Part shown: positions 1-5,766 of the stretch, piece by piece | Position numbering within the stretch: position 1 is the stretch's first letter | Layout of the letters: every line of letters begins with the position of its first letter | Origin: Thermoleophilia bacterium | Lineage (GTDB): Bacteria > Actinomycetota > Thermoleophilia > Gaiellales > SKUG01 | Direction: 5' to 3' | DNA length: 5,766 nt | Assembly: GCA_020438525.1 (NCBI GenBank) | Contig: JAGQUL010000018.1 | Span: forward strand, 7,329-13,094 | Notes under the pieces: generated by a model | Databases searched by the model: none | What the model was told of the DNA's origin: nothing | The model's input: the letters and a program-made list of their open reading frames with translations, nothing else | Program-made: the position numbers and the translations under genes

Positions 1-479
1 ATCCGGTCGGCCTCGTCGAGCACGAGGATCGACACGGCGCGCAGGTCGATCTTGCGCGTGCGGATCAGGTCCTCGAGGCGGCCGGGCGTCGCAACCACGA
101 TCGCGGCCTCGCGAACTGCGCGCGCCTGCTTGTGGATCGGTGCGCCGCCGTACACCGCGGCGACGCGAAGCTGCTTGCCGGTCGCGATCGGACCGAGGTC
201 GGCCGCGACCTGCACCGCGAGCTCGCGCGTCGGCACGAGGATCAAGGCGCCGGGAGTCGAGAGCCCGCGATCGAGCCGCTCGATGATCGGGATGCCGAAC
301 GCGAGCGTCTTGCCCGAGCCGGTCGGCGACTGCACGAGCAGGTCTCGAGCGGCGAGCGCCGGCGGGATCACCGCGGCCTGGACCGGGAATGCGGTCGACA
401 TCTCGCGCCGCTCGAGAACGCTGACGAGTCGCGGATCGATGCCGTCGATGTCGGCAAAGCGGGTCGTGGGGGCTGGCAT
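1..479 (-). CDS. DEAD-box ATP-dependent RNA helicase, N-terminal part (3' end outside window)
   Basis: This is the first 159 codons of an open frame that runs off the left edge. Reading from ATG at 479, the helicase motifs occur in order: an upstream aromatic (F8), a Q-motif region ending FPVQ (31-34), Walker A SPTGSGKT (51-58), motif Ia PTRELA (83-88), a GG pair (111-112), motif Ib TPGR (131-134) and motif II DEAD (155-158). Spacing matches the RecA-like domain 1 of bacterial DEAD-box helicases (RhlE/DeaD/CsdA type), which unwind short RNA duplexes during ribosome assembly, RNA decay or cold adaptation. The second RecA domain and any C-terminal extension lie outside, so the subfamily cannot be named. 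The start is supported by GAGAGGA four bases upstream. The gap to the preceding glycosyltransferase gene (174 bases, with hairpins) suggests independent transcription. The family assignment is secure; the exact role is not. Confidence 0.95.
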   Translation of the reverse strand, partial: MPAPTTRFADIDGIDPRLVSVLERREMSTAFPVQAAVIPPALAARDLLVQSPTGSGKTLAFGIPIIERLDRGLSTPGALILVPTRELAVQVAADLGPIATGKQLRVAAVYGGAPIHKQARAVREAAIVVATPGRLEDLIRTRKIDLRAVSILVLDEADR

Positions 480-483
480 GTGG

Positions 484-490
484 TCCTCTC
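484..490 (-). promoter_or_regulatory. Shine-Dalgarno site of the helicase gene
   Basis: On the minus strand the sequence reads GAGAGGA, then CCAC, then ATG. It is purine-rich, complementary to the 16S rRNA tail and well placed, which fixes the helicase start at 479. I found no convincing -35/-10 pair in the rest of the 480-596 gap. Confidence 0.7.
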
Positions 491-596
491 GCGTGCGGGT
501 GGTGCGCACGGAAGGGGGTGGCTGGCCCGGGTGCGTCTCGACGTTCGCCGTACCGGCAGGTTCGCACAATCCACGCGGCGCCGCGGATCGAGGTGG

Positions 597-614
597 CGCG
601 TGCGTCCGCACGCG
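597..614 (-). terminator. GC-rich hairpin, possible terminator downstream of the glycosyltransferase gene
   Basis: This is a perfect inverted repeat, CGCGTGCG / CGCACGCG, separated by two bases. In practice it would form a 7-bp stem with a 4-base loop. It lies about 40 bases past the glycosyltransferase stop and about 118 bases before the helicase start. No T-run follows on the minus strand, so it is not a classical intrinsic terminator. High-GC actinobacteria often have tail-less hairpins at gene ends, but chance hairpins are also common at this GC content. Confidence 0.3.
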
Positions 615-623
615 GTCACGAAC

Positions 624-642
624 GTGGCCGCACGACGGCCGC
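624..642 (-). terminator. Second GC-rich hairpin just after the glycosyltransferase stop
   Basis: On the plus strand GTGGCCG and CGGCCGC flank the 5-base loop CACGA, giving a 7-bp stem with one G-T wobble. It begins about 11 bases beyond the stop codon of the glycosyltransferase gene (minus strand). It sits in tandem with the hairpin at 597-614, and the pair could act together as an end-of-operon signal. There is no T-tract, so the call is tentative. Confidence 0.3.
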
Positions 643-653
643 CTGGCGGCGGC

Positions 654-1952
654 TCAGGCCGCGCTGCTGCGCGCCGCGCGGCCGCGACGTGCGGCATCGA
701 TCACGATGTCGGACACCTGCTCGCCGTCCTCGAACATCGAGCGTGCGCGCGCAACGCGCGCTGCGAGATCCGCATCGTCGCCCGACTCGATGCGCCGCAG
801 CGCGGCGATCGCCTCGTCGGCCGATGTCGCGTAGGTGGCCAGACCGTCGGCGTGGAGGGCTGCTGCGCCGTGTTCGCCGTGGCCGGGAACCGGTCGGTAC
901 AGCACGATCGGGCGTCCTCGAGCGAAGCCCTCCATCGTCGTCATGCCGGAGGAGTTGGTGATCATGCCGTCGCTCGCAGCGAGCAGCATCGGCATGTCCT
1001 TGGTGAACGGGATCCCGGTGACGCGGTCGGCGGGATACGTCGCCTTCAGGTGCGCGAGCGCCTGCTCGTTGCGGCCTGTGGCGATCGCCAGGTGCAGGTC
1101 GGTGTCGCGCAGGATCCGCTGCAGCTGGGCGTCGGGCAGCGCAAGCCCCCAGCTGCCGCCGCTCACGAGCAGCACCTTCCTGTCCGTCGGCAGCCCGAAG
1201 TGCTCGCGCGCCGCCGCCACGTCGTAGTGCTCGAACGAGCGCAGGTCGACCGGCGGGCGGATCGCGCGGCCGACGATCGGTCGATCCGGCGTGCCGAACC
1301 GCTCGATGCGCGGAAGATCCCTGGGATTCAGCACGACGTGCTGGTCGACGCCCGGCGAGACCCACATCCGGTGCGGGTCGGAGTCGATCACCGTGCCGAT
1401 CGCCTCCACGCCGAGCTTGCCGTCGTCGCGCATGCGACCGAGCGTGCTCGTGATGCCCGGGAACGTGGAGATCACCACGTCCGGGTCGCGACGAGCGATG
1501 TCGGCCGCGAGGCGTCGGGCGGTGAGCGCGCCGGTCAGCGAGTCGGTCACCGCGCTCACCGTCGGGTTCGTGAGCACCGAGTAGAGCGCGCCGTAGCTGT
1601 CGGGTGCGAATCGCAGCTGGGCGGCGTAGCCGTCGCGCATCAGCCGGTGGGCGATCGGGTTGCCGATCTTCAGGCCGTTCGCCACGTCCAGGTCGACCTG
1701 TCCCGGATAGCGCGTGAGCAGCTCGCCCTTGATCGCGTTGGCCATCGCGTCGTGCCCGCCGCCCATGTCGGCGCTGTAGACGAGCACCCGCAACCGATCC
1801 GAGCCTTCGATCGCTCGTGCCGCGTCGGCGAGCGGATCGCCGAGCAGGCGGGGAGGCTGCAGCGCGAGCAGGTCGGCCGCCGCCGACTGCGAGTGCTCGA
1901 CTGCACGCGCGAGCGTCGCATGCACGCGCGCGAGATCGTCGATGACGTTCAC
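654..1952 (-). CDS. GT28-type glycosyltransferase, MGDG synthase / processive diacylglycerol glycosyltransferase-like
   Basis: A 432-residue GT-B fold enzyme. The N-terminal half carries the MGDG-synthase signature SADMGGGHDAMANAI (60-74, with the GGGH glycine loop and H67), FPG (164-166), DSDPHRMW (190-197) and GVDQHVVLN (201-209). The C-terminal half has the MurG/UgtP-like donor-site series: SGGSWG (264-269), TGRNE (292-296), SDGMITNSSGMTTMEG (327-342, with the likely ribose-binding E341) and PGHGEHGA (356-363). Family members transfer hexose from UDP-sugar to diacylglycerol at the inner membrane face, or GlcNAc to lipid I (MurG). The SADMGGGH block and the acceptor region favour the lipid-glycosylating branch over MurG, but acceptor and sugar are inferred. 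About 53 residues, mostly helical in composition, precede the first beta strand, an extension relative to typical members. There is no signal peptide or membrane helix, so it is likely a peripheral cytoplasmic-face enzyme. The start is GTG with a strong upstream GAGGGGGA. It follows the beta-helix gene by 61 bases, probably in the same transcript. Confidence 0.88.
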   Translation of the reverse strand: MNVIDDLARVHATLARAVEHSQSAAADLLALQPPRLLGDPLADAARAIEGSDRLRVLVYSADMGGGHDAMANAIKGELLTRYPGQVDLDVANGLKIGNPIAHRLMRDGYAAQLRFAPDSYGALYSVLTNPTVSAVTDSLTGALTARRLAADIARRDPDVVISTFPGITSTLGRMRDDGKLGVEAIGTVIDSDPHRMWVSPGVDQHVVLNPRDLPRIERFGTPDRPIVGRAIRPPVDLRSFEHYDVAAAREHFGLPTDRKVLLVSGGSWGLALPDAQLQRILRDTDLHLAIATGRNEQALAHLKATYPADRVTGIPFTKDMPMLLAASDGMITNSSGMTTMEGFARGRPIVLYRPVPGHGEHGAAALHADGLATYATSADEAIAALRRIESGDDADLAARVARARSMFEDGEQVSDIVIDAARRGRAARSSAA

Positions 1953-1960
1953 GAAACGAT

Positions 1961-1968
1961 TCCCCCTC
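1961..1968 (-). promoter_or_regulatory. Shine-Dalgarno site deciding the GTG start of the glycosyltransferase
   Basis: The minus strand reads GAGGGGGA, then eight bases, then GTG at 1952. It is the strongest ribosome-binding sequence in the window and supports a GTG rather than ATG start. It is embedded in a 9-base direct repeat, GGGGAATCG, with copies at plus-strand 1957-1965 and 1968-1976, spaced by 11 bases. Confidence 0.65.
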
Positions 1969-2013
1969 GATTCCCCACCGGGTTCTCGGGGCGGGAGGGA
2001 TGCGCGTTGCAGG

Positions 2014-3891
2014 TCAGCGCGTGCCGACGGGCAGCACGATCCGGCGATAGTGCCGCCGCACGTACCCCTTGCGGCTGCGCACGACGGTGAGCACGTTCAC
2101 CGCGATCCGGAACTTCGCATGCCGGATCGCGTAGGCGGGTCGCTCGTTGACCGGTGCGGTCACGATGCGGGTGCCGCGGATCGCGCGGGTCCGCACGCGC
2201 GCGATGATGAACGGCTGGTGCGTGCGGTTGCTGCGCGGTCGCAGCCCGAGCCGGCGCGCGTCGTAGTGGCTGATCATGTACGTGGTGCGCACGCTCGCCT
2301 GCAGGTTGGTGCTCACGCGCTGCTTGAAGCCGTTCGTGAGCGATCGTCGCAGCGTTCGCGGCAACACCCGCGTCTTGACCAGGTAGCTCGCGAGGTGGAC
2401 GGTCGGCCGCGACTCGGCGACCGACGGAAGCGCGATCGAGTCGTCGACCTGGCTGCCTGCCGGCAGCACGGTGGTGGTCGCGGTGACGGACTCCCCGTCG
2501 AGCGTGGCGGTGGTCGTCGTCGTGCCGGGAGTCGTTCCCGCGGTGATCAACGTGGACGCCGAGCCCTGACGAAGCGTGACCGAGCTCGCGTCGACCGTCG
2601 CCGCGGACGAGGAGAACGTCACCGCAAACCCGGTCGCGTCGCGCTCGGCCTCGCCACCGACCGGTCCGATCAGGCGTACCGCGACTTCACCGCTCCCGCC
2701 CACGAGCAGCTGCGCCGGGGCGAACACCCCGACCAGCCGGAGCGGCTCGCTCGCATCGATGCCGCTGCCGCGCACGGCGCCTGCTGCCAGGCCGGCGCTC
2801 GTGCCCCACCAGTTGCGGCGCGCGTCGAGCAGGCCCGAGGTCGAGTTCTCGAGCGCGGCGCCACTGCGCTGCACGTCGACCAGTCGGTTGCCGTGCGCAG
2901 CAACGCCACCGGTCAGGGTCGTGCCGCCCAGCGAGATGCCCGAACCGAATCCCGACGCATCGTTCGCGCGGATCGTCAGGTCGCTCGTCGTGCCGGTGCC
3001 GTGGTCGTCGCCCGTGCGCACGAACGCTCCCTGCCCGCCGCGCAGCACGTTGCGCTCCACGCTCGCGCCGCGCACGCCCCGACCGACGTAGATCGCGCTG
3101 GCGGTGAAGCCGTCGCCGCGGTTGTCGTTCACGACCGTCGGTGCGGCGATCGCGTCGGTGTTCGAGAGCACCACGAGCGATCCCGAGTCGTGTACCTCGT
3201 TGAAGCGCACGCGAAGGTTCGGCGTGCCGCCGGCATCCACGGCGGCGCCGGTGATGTCGCGGAACACGTTGCGCTCGACGATCACGCCGGGGGTGCCGCC
3301 GTCGAGCTCGCCGTGCACGAACACCGCGTCGCCGGCGCTGCCCCGGAACAGGCTGTTGGAGACGGTCAGACCGGCAAGCTGCGTCTGTGCCTGGATCACC
3401 GCGCCGCCGGCGGCGTTGGTGAACGTGGCGTTGGTCACGACCGACGCGCCGGGGCCGTAGCCGGGCGCCGGGTCGCGGAAGTCGATCGCGGGGCCGGGCG
3501 TGCCGTCGAACGCGAAGCCGTCGATGCTCGCTGCGGCCCGTACCTCGATCGTGCCGGTGATCGTGCTCGAGCCCGGGGCGCCGATGCCGCGCGACGCTCC
3601 GTCGATCCCGGCGTGGACGCCGCGCAGGTGCACCGGCACCATGATCGTCGCACCGGGATAGCTGCCCGCGGCGACCAGGATCTGCTCGCCGCCGGTGGCG
3701 TGCGCGAGCGCGTCGTCGATCGTGGTGCAGGGTGCGGCCTCGCTGCCGCACGTGGCGACCGGCTCGAGGCTCGCGGCATCAACGTGCAGCGTGCCGCCGG
3801 CGAGCGCACCCTGTGGCAGGGCCAGGCACCCTGCCAGGGCGGTGATTGCGAGCCACGGGGCTCGACGGGCGAAGTGCACGAAAGCGGCCAT
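2014..3891 (-). CDS. Secreted right-handed parallel beta-helix protein with Ig-like segment and basic C-terminal domain
   Basis: This 625-residue exported protein uses the ATG at 3891. The N-terminus is a signal peptide: RR at 9-10, a hydrophobic stretch 11-30 and a signal peptidase I site at ALA-GG (29-33). LAGC (19-22) also fits a lipobox. The mature part opens with a C49/C55 pair, PCTTIDDALAHA and an ILVAAGSY strand, the usual entry into a pectate-lyase-like beta-helix. Repeated short Val/Ile/Asn/Gly strands follow to about residue 380, including ERNVF, ERNVL and the typical NWWGTSAGL motif (360-368). Residues about 385-480 are Thr/Ser/Val-rich and look like a bacterial Ig-like domain. Residues about 495-625 are strongly basic with a RRLGL motif and resemble C-terminal domains of Thermoleophilia secreted proteins. 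Beta-helix folds bind or cleave polysaccharides, but no lyase active site can be assigned. An in-frame ATG at 3936 would add 15 residues but spoils the signal peptide. It lies 66 bases after the HD-GYP stop and 61 before the glycosyltransferase, probably in one operon. Confidence 0.85.
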   Translation of the reverse strand: MAAFVHFARRAPWLAITALAGCLALPQGALAGGTLHVDAASLEPVATCGSEAAPCTTIDDALAHATGGEQILVAAGSYPGATIMVPVHLRGVHAGIDGASRGIGAPGSSTITGTIEVRAAASIDGFAFDGTPGPAIDFRDPAPGYGPGASVVTNATFTNAAGGAVIQAQTQLAGLTVSNSLFRGSAGDAVFVHGELDGGTPGVIVERNVFRDITGAAVDAGGTPNLRVRFNEVHDSGSLVVLSNTDAIAAPTVVNDNRGDGFTASAIYVGRGVRGASVERNVLRGGQGAFVRTGDDHGTGTTSDLTIRANDASGFGSGISLGGTTLTGGVAAHGNRLVDVQRSGAALENSTSGLLDARRNWWGTSAGLAAGAVRGSGIDASEPLRLVGVFAPAQLLVGGSGEVAVRLIGPVGGEAERDATGFAVTFSSSAATVDASSVTLRQGSASTLITAGTTPGTTTTTATLDGESVTATTTVLPAGSQVDDSIALPSVAESRPTVHLASYLVKTRVLPRTLRRSLTNGFKQRVSTNLQASVRTTYMISHYDARRLGLRPRSNRTHQPFIIARVRTRAIRGTRIVTAPVNERPAYAIRHAKFRIAVNVLTVVRSRKGYVRRHYRRIVLPVGTR

Positions 3892-3947
3892 CGTATGGTC
3901 CAGCTTCCGACAGTTCGCCGGATCGTGCAAGGCCATCGGCCTCGCGG

Positions 3948-3966
3948 GCGGCCATGGTCAGGCCGC
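3948..3966 (-). other. Hairpin over the HD-GYP stop codon
   Basis: GCGGCC and GGCCGC flank a 7-base loop that contains the stop codon of the HD-GYP gene (plus-strand TCA at 3958-3960). A second small hairpin, AGGCC-ATC-GGCCT at 3930-3942, follows in the direction of transcription and puts the alternative beta-helix ATG (3936) in its loop. Together they could slow ribosomes, protect the RNA or attenuate transcription between the two genes. No T-tract is present, and chance occurrence is possible at this GC content. Confidence 0.25.
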
Positions 3967-5577
3967 TCGTGGCTGCTCGCCCTCGAACGGGTTGGCGCTC
4001 GCGTCGCGCGCAGGCAGTAGACCCGCCGGCGCGTCGATCGGGCGCATCGCGGGCACCGCGTCGCCGGGATGCGGTGCGGCGGTCGGGCCGCGGTGGATCG
4101 GCACTACCGGCTCGGGCGGGTTGTCGTCGCCAACGAGTGCTGCCGGGGCTGCGTGCGCGAGCCGGCGCAGCACGACCTGCTCAAGGGCTGCGACGACGAC
4201 CGGATCGAACGCCTCGCCGCTCTCTTCGTGCAGCAGGCCGAGCGCCTTCTCGACCGGCCACGGCTCCTTGTAGGAGCGCGCGTCGGTGAGCGCGTCGTAC
4301 ACGTCGCAGGCGGTCATGATCCGTGTCTCGAGGTTGATCTGGTCGCCGGCGAGGCCCTCGGGGTAGCCGCGCCCGCTCAGCTTCTCGTGGTGGCCGAGCA
4401 CGATCGGCAGCTCGCCGTCGAACCCGCGCAGGTGCGAGAGCAGCTCCACGCCGAAGTCGGGGTGGCCCTTGATCAGGTCGAACTCCTCGTCGGTGAGCTT
4501 GCCGGGCTTGTGCAGCACGTCGCGGGGGATGCGCAGCTTGCCCACGTCGTGCACGAGCCCGGCCACGGCGAGTCGGCGGATGGTGTCGGCGTCGAGCCCG
4601 AGCTGCTCGCCGACCTCCACGGCGAGCTCGGCGACGCGGCGCGAGTGGTGCCAGGTGGATGGGTCGACCTGCCCGAGCGTGACGGTGAGCGCGTGCACGT
4701 ACCCGCCGAGCAGCTCCTCGCTCGAGGCGAGCAGGGTGGCGCCGTCGCGGTGCTGGCTCAGCTGCCAGTTGCTGACCGGGCGGCGCAGGTCGGTGGCGAC
4801 GCCCGCACCGATGCAGACCAGGCCGACCAGCTCGAGCAGGTGGCCGGTCCAGAATTGCCCGTTGAAGGGGGTGGAGGTGACGTAGGAGGCGATCCCGACG
4901 TACAGGATCAGCACGCCCGCGAACATCGCGGCATCGCCGCCGCGGCGGGTGAGGTCGGCCACGATGTGGACGCGCCACGCGGTCCAGGCAAAGACGATGC
5001 CGGTGGGGGCGAGCACGATCCACGTCCAGGGTGCTGCCATCAGCGGCACGCTCGGCAGCAGCTCGGGGGCGGTGAAGCCGATGGTCGCGAAGGTGGCTGC
5101 GGCGGCGAGGGTCGCGAGCTGCACTGCGGCAACGACCCTGCGGGTGCTGTGCAGGCGTGGCGGGATCGTCATCGCGACGGCCAGGAACAGCCCGCCGACC
5201 GGGATGCTGAGCACGCCGGCGACGATCACGGTGGTGCTCGGCCCTGCGTAGAGCGGCCCGCCGGGCGTGGCGAGCCCGTGCACGAGCAGCATCGAGCTCA
5301 TCGCGGTGAAGCCGCTCGCGACGATCGCGTTGCGCACGTCGAAGCGCTTCCACGCGGCGCGGCTTGCGACGAGCGCGGTGAGCAGCGTCACGGTCGTGAT
5401 GCAGATCACGATCGCGGCATGCACGTTGCCGGTGGCGTACAAGCCGGGCGGCACGAGGCCGAGCGACGGCACCGCGAGTGCCAGGGCAGCAGCTGCGAGC
5501 ACGCCGGCGCGTGCCCGCGCGAGCGGGTGATCGAAGAGGGCGGGCATGCCAGCAGCATCGGCCATCGGCCACGGCAT
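3958..5577 (-). CDS. Membrane-anchored HD-GYP domain cyclic-dinucleotide phosphodiesterase
   Basis: A protein of about 539 residues. The N-terminal half (about 22-263) contains roughly eight hydrophobic helices (near 22-43, 52-72, 84-104, 113-139, 147-170, 178-201, 215-234, 243-263), resembling a MASE-type integral membrane sensor. The cytoplasmic half is an HD-GYP domain: HSRRVAELA (311-319), HDVGK (343-347), KPGKLTDEE (357-365), GHP (371-373), HHE (396-398), GRGYPEGL (402-409), CDVYDALTDARSY (424-436) and FDP (457-459). The family hydrolyses c-di-GMP, sometimes cGAMP, at a two- or three-metal site. The usual metal ligands H311, H343, D344, H372, H396, H397 and D425 are present. The glutamate four residues before the first His in trinuclear members is serine here (S307). 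The tail (475-539) is Pro/Ala-rich and likely disordered. The open frame extends to an ATG at 5709, but those 44 extra residues are Arg/Ala-rich and cover the putative promoters, so ATG 5577 is preferred. ATGs at 5565 or 5547 remain possible because no strong ribosome-binding site marks the start. Confidence 0.9.
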   Translation of the reverse strand: MPWPMADAAGMPALFDHPLARARAGVLAAAALALAVPSLGLVPPGLYATGNVHAAIVICITTVTLLTALVASRAAWKRFDVRNAIVASGFTAMSSMLLVHGLATPGGPLYAGPSTTVIVAGVLSIPVGGLFLAVAMTIPPRLHSTRRVVAAVQLATLAAAATFATIGFTAPELLPSVPLMAAPWTWIVLAPTGIVFAWTAWRVHIVADLTRRGGDAAMFAGVLILYVGIASYVTSTPFNGQFWTGHLLELVGLVCIGAGVATDLRRPVSNWQLSQHRDGATLLASSEELLGGYVHALTVTLGQVDPSTWHHSRRVAELAVEVGEQLGLDADTIRRLAVAGLVHDVGKLRIPRDVLHKPGKLTDEEFDLIKGHPDFGVELLSHLRGFDGELPIVLGHHEKLSGRGYPEGLAGDQINLETRIMTACDVYDALTDARSYKEPWPVEKALGLLHEESGEAFDPVVVAALEQVVLRRLAHAAPAALVGDDNPPEPVVPIHRGPTAAPHPGDAVPAMRPIDAPAGLLPARDASANPFEGEQPRAA

Positions 5578-5671
5578 CTTGAACTCGCTCGCGCGCGCCC
5601 GCGCGGAAGGACGGCCCGCGCGGTGCGCGGCGAGCGCGTTGCGCACGAGCCGTGGCGCGGCCCGATCCGCT

Positions 5672-5700
5672 TCGCTAGACTGCGCCCTGCATCGTGTCGA
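5672..5700 (-). promoter_or_regulatory. Weak candidate promoter for the HD-GYP gene
   Basis: On the minus strand TCGACA (plus 5695-5700, one mismatch to TTGACA) is followed after 17 bases by TAGCGA (plus 5672-5677), a poor -10. Transcription would start near 5665 and give a leader of about 90 bases to the ATG at 5577. The -10 overlaps that of the divergent tRNA promoter candidate by two bases. It rests only on hexamer similarity. Confidence 0.2.
5676..5681 (+). promoter_or_regulatory. Candidate -10 element of the tRNA-Thr promoter
   Basis: GCTAGACT carries TAGACT, fitting the TANNNT pattern of actinobacterial housekeeping promoters. It lies 38 bases before the tRNA 5' end, so initiation near 5688 would leave a leader of about 30 bases for RNase P to remove. 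The expected -35 position (about 5653-5658, TGGCGC) matches the consensus poorly, so only the -10 is called. Confidence 0.35.
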
Positions 5701-5719
5701 GCTCGGCACGACGCACCCC

Positions 5720-5766
<47 letters not shown>

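Noticed and set aside
132..2090. A 652-codon open frame on the plus strand
   Set aside because: It lies opposite the helicase and glycosyltransferase genes. Its translation is Arg/His/Asp/Val-rich low-complexity text with no motifs, which is typical of antisense frames in GC-rich DNA. The minus-strand genes show clear family motifs.
2850..3700. Repeat-like valine/asparagine/glycine pattern considered as a DNA tandem repeat
   Set aside because: The recurrence is at the protein level (beta-helix coils of about 20-30 residues). I see no exact DNA repeat unit of fixed period.
1942..4020. A 692-codon open frame on the plus strand
   Set aside because: It is the antisense shadow of the beta-helix gene, dominated by Arg/Gly/Ala/Asp/His with no recognisable domain. 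The minus frame has a signal peptide and NWWG motif. Length alone means little here because stop codons are rare at this GC content.
4181..5572. A 463-codon open frame on the minus strand within the HD-GYP gene
   Set aside because: It is a frame-shifted shadow made almost wholly of Arg/Ala/Pro/His, inside a gene with intact HD-GYP motifs in the other frame.
5578..5709. Extension of the HD-GYP protein to the upstream ATG at 5709
   Set aside because: The extra 44 residues are Arg/Ala/Ser-rich with no conserved character, lack a ribosome-binding site, and reach to within 11 bases of the tRNA across the likely promoter region.

Overview
The window is a compact, very GC-rich stretch of bacterial chromosome, probably actinobacterial. 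The best guess is the class Thermoleophilia (Solirubrobacterales-like). That guess rests on the base composition, the secreted beta-helix protein whose basic C-terminal domain resembles tails I associate with that group, and the style of the membrane-anchored HD-GYP protein. No taxonomic marker is present to settle it. No phage, IS, CRISPR or other mobile signature is visible, and no gap between genes exceeds about 175 bases.

All four protein genes lie on the minus strand. Read in their direction from the right edge they are: (1) an HD-GYP phosphodiesterase with about eight membrane helices (about 5577 to 3958); (2) a secreted right-handed beta-helix protein with an Ig-like segment and a very basic C-terminal domain (about 3891 to 2014); (3) a GT28/MGDG-synthase-like glycosyltransferase (1952 to 654); (4) the N-terminal 159 codons of a DEAD-box RNA helicase (479 to beyond position 1). 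Genes 1 to 3 are separated by only about 60 to 70 bases and could form one transcript. The helicase is set apart by 174 bases that hold two GC-rich hairpins and has its own good Shine-Dalgarno sequence, so it may be a separate unit. On the plus strand at the right edge, a tRNA-Thr(GGT) starts at 5720 and is cut off by the window end. It diverges from the HD-GYP gene.

If genes 1 to 3 are an operon, they look like an envelope module: a membrane-bound c-di-GMP (or related cyclic dinucleotide) hydrolase, an exported beta-helix protein that might bind or process polysaccharide, and a glycosyltransferase that might make a glycolipid. The joint role is inference from proximity only. I do not see a clear-cut new system. 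The items most worth a second look are the basic C-terminal domain of the beta-helix protein, the apparent loss of the third-metal glutamate in the HD-GYP domain, and the N-terminal extension of the glycosyltransferase.
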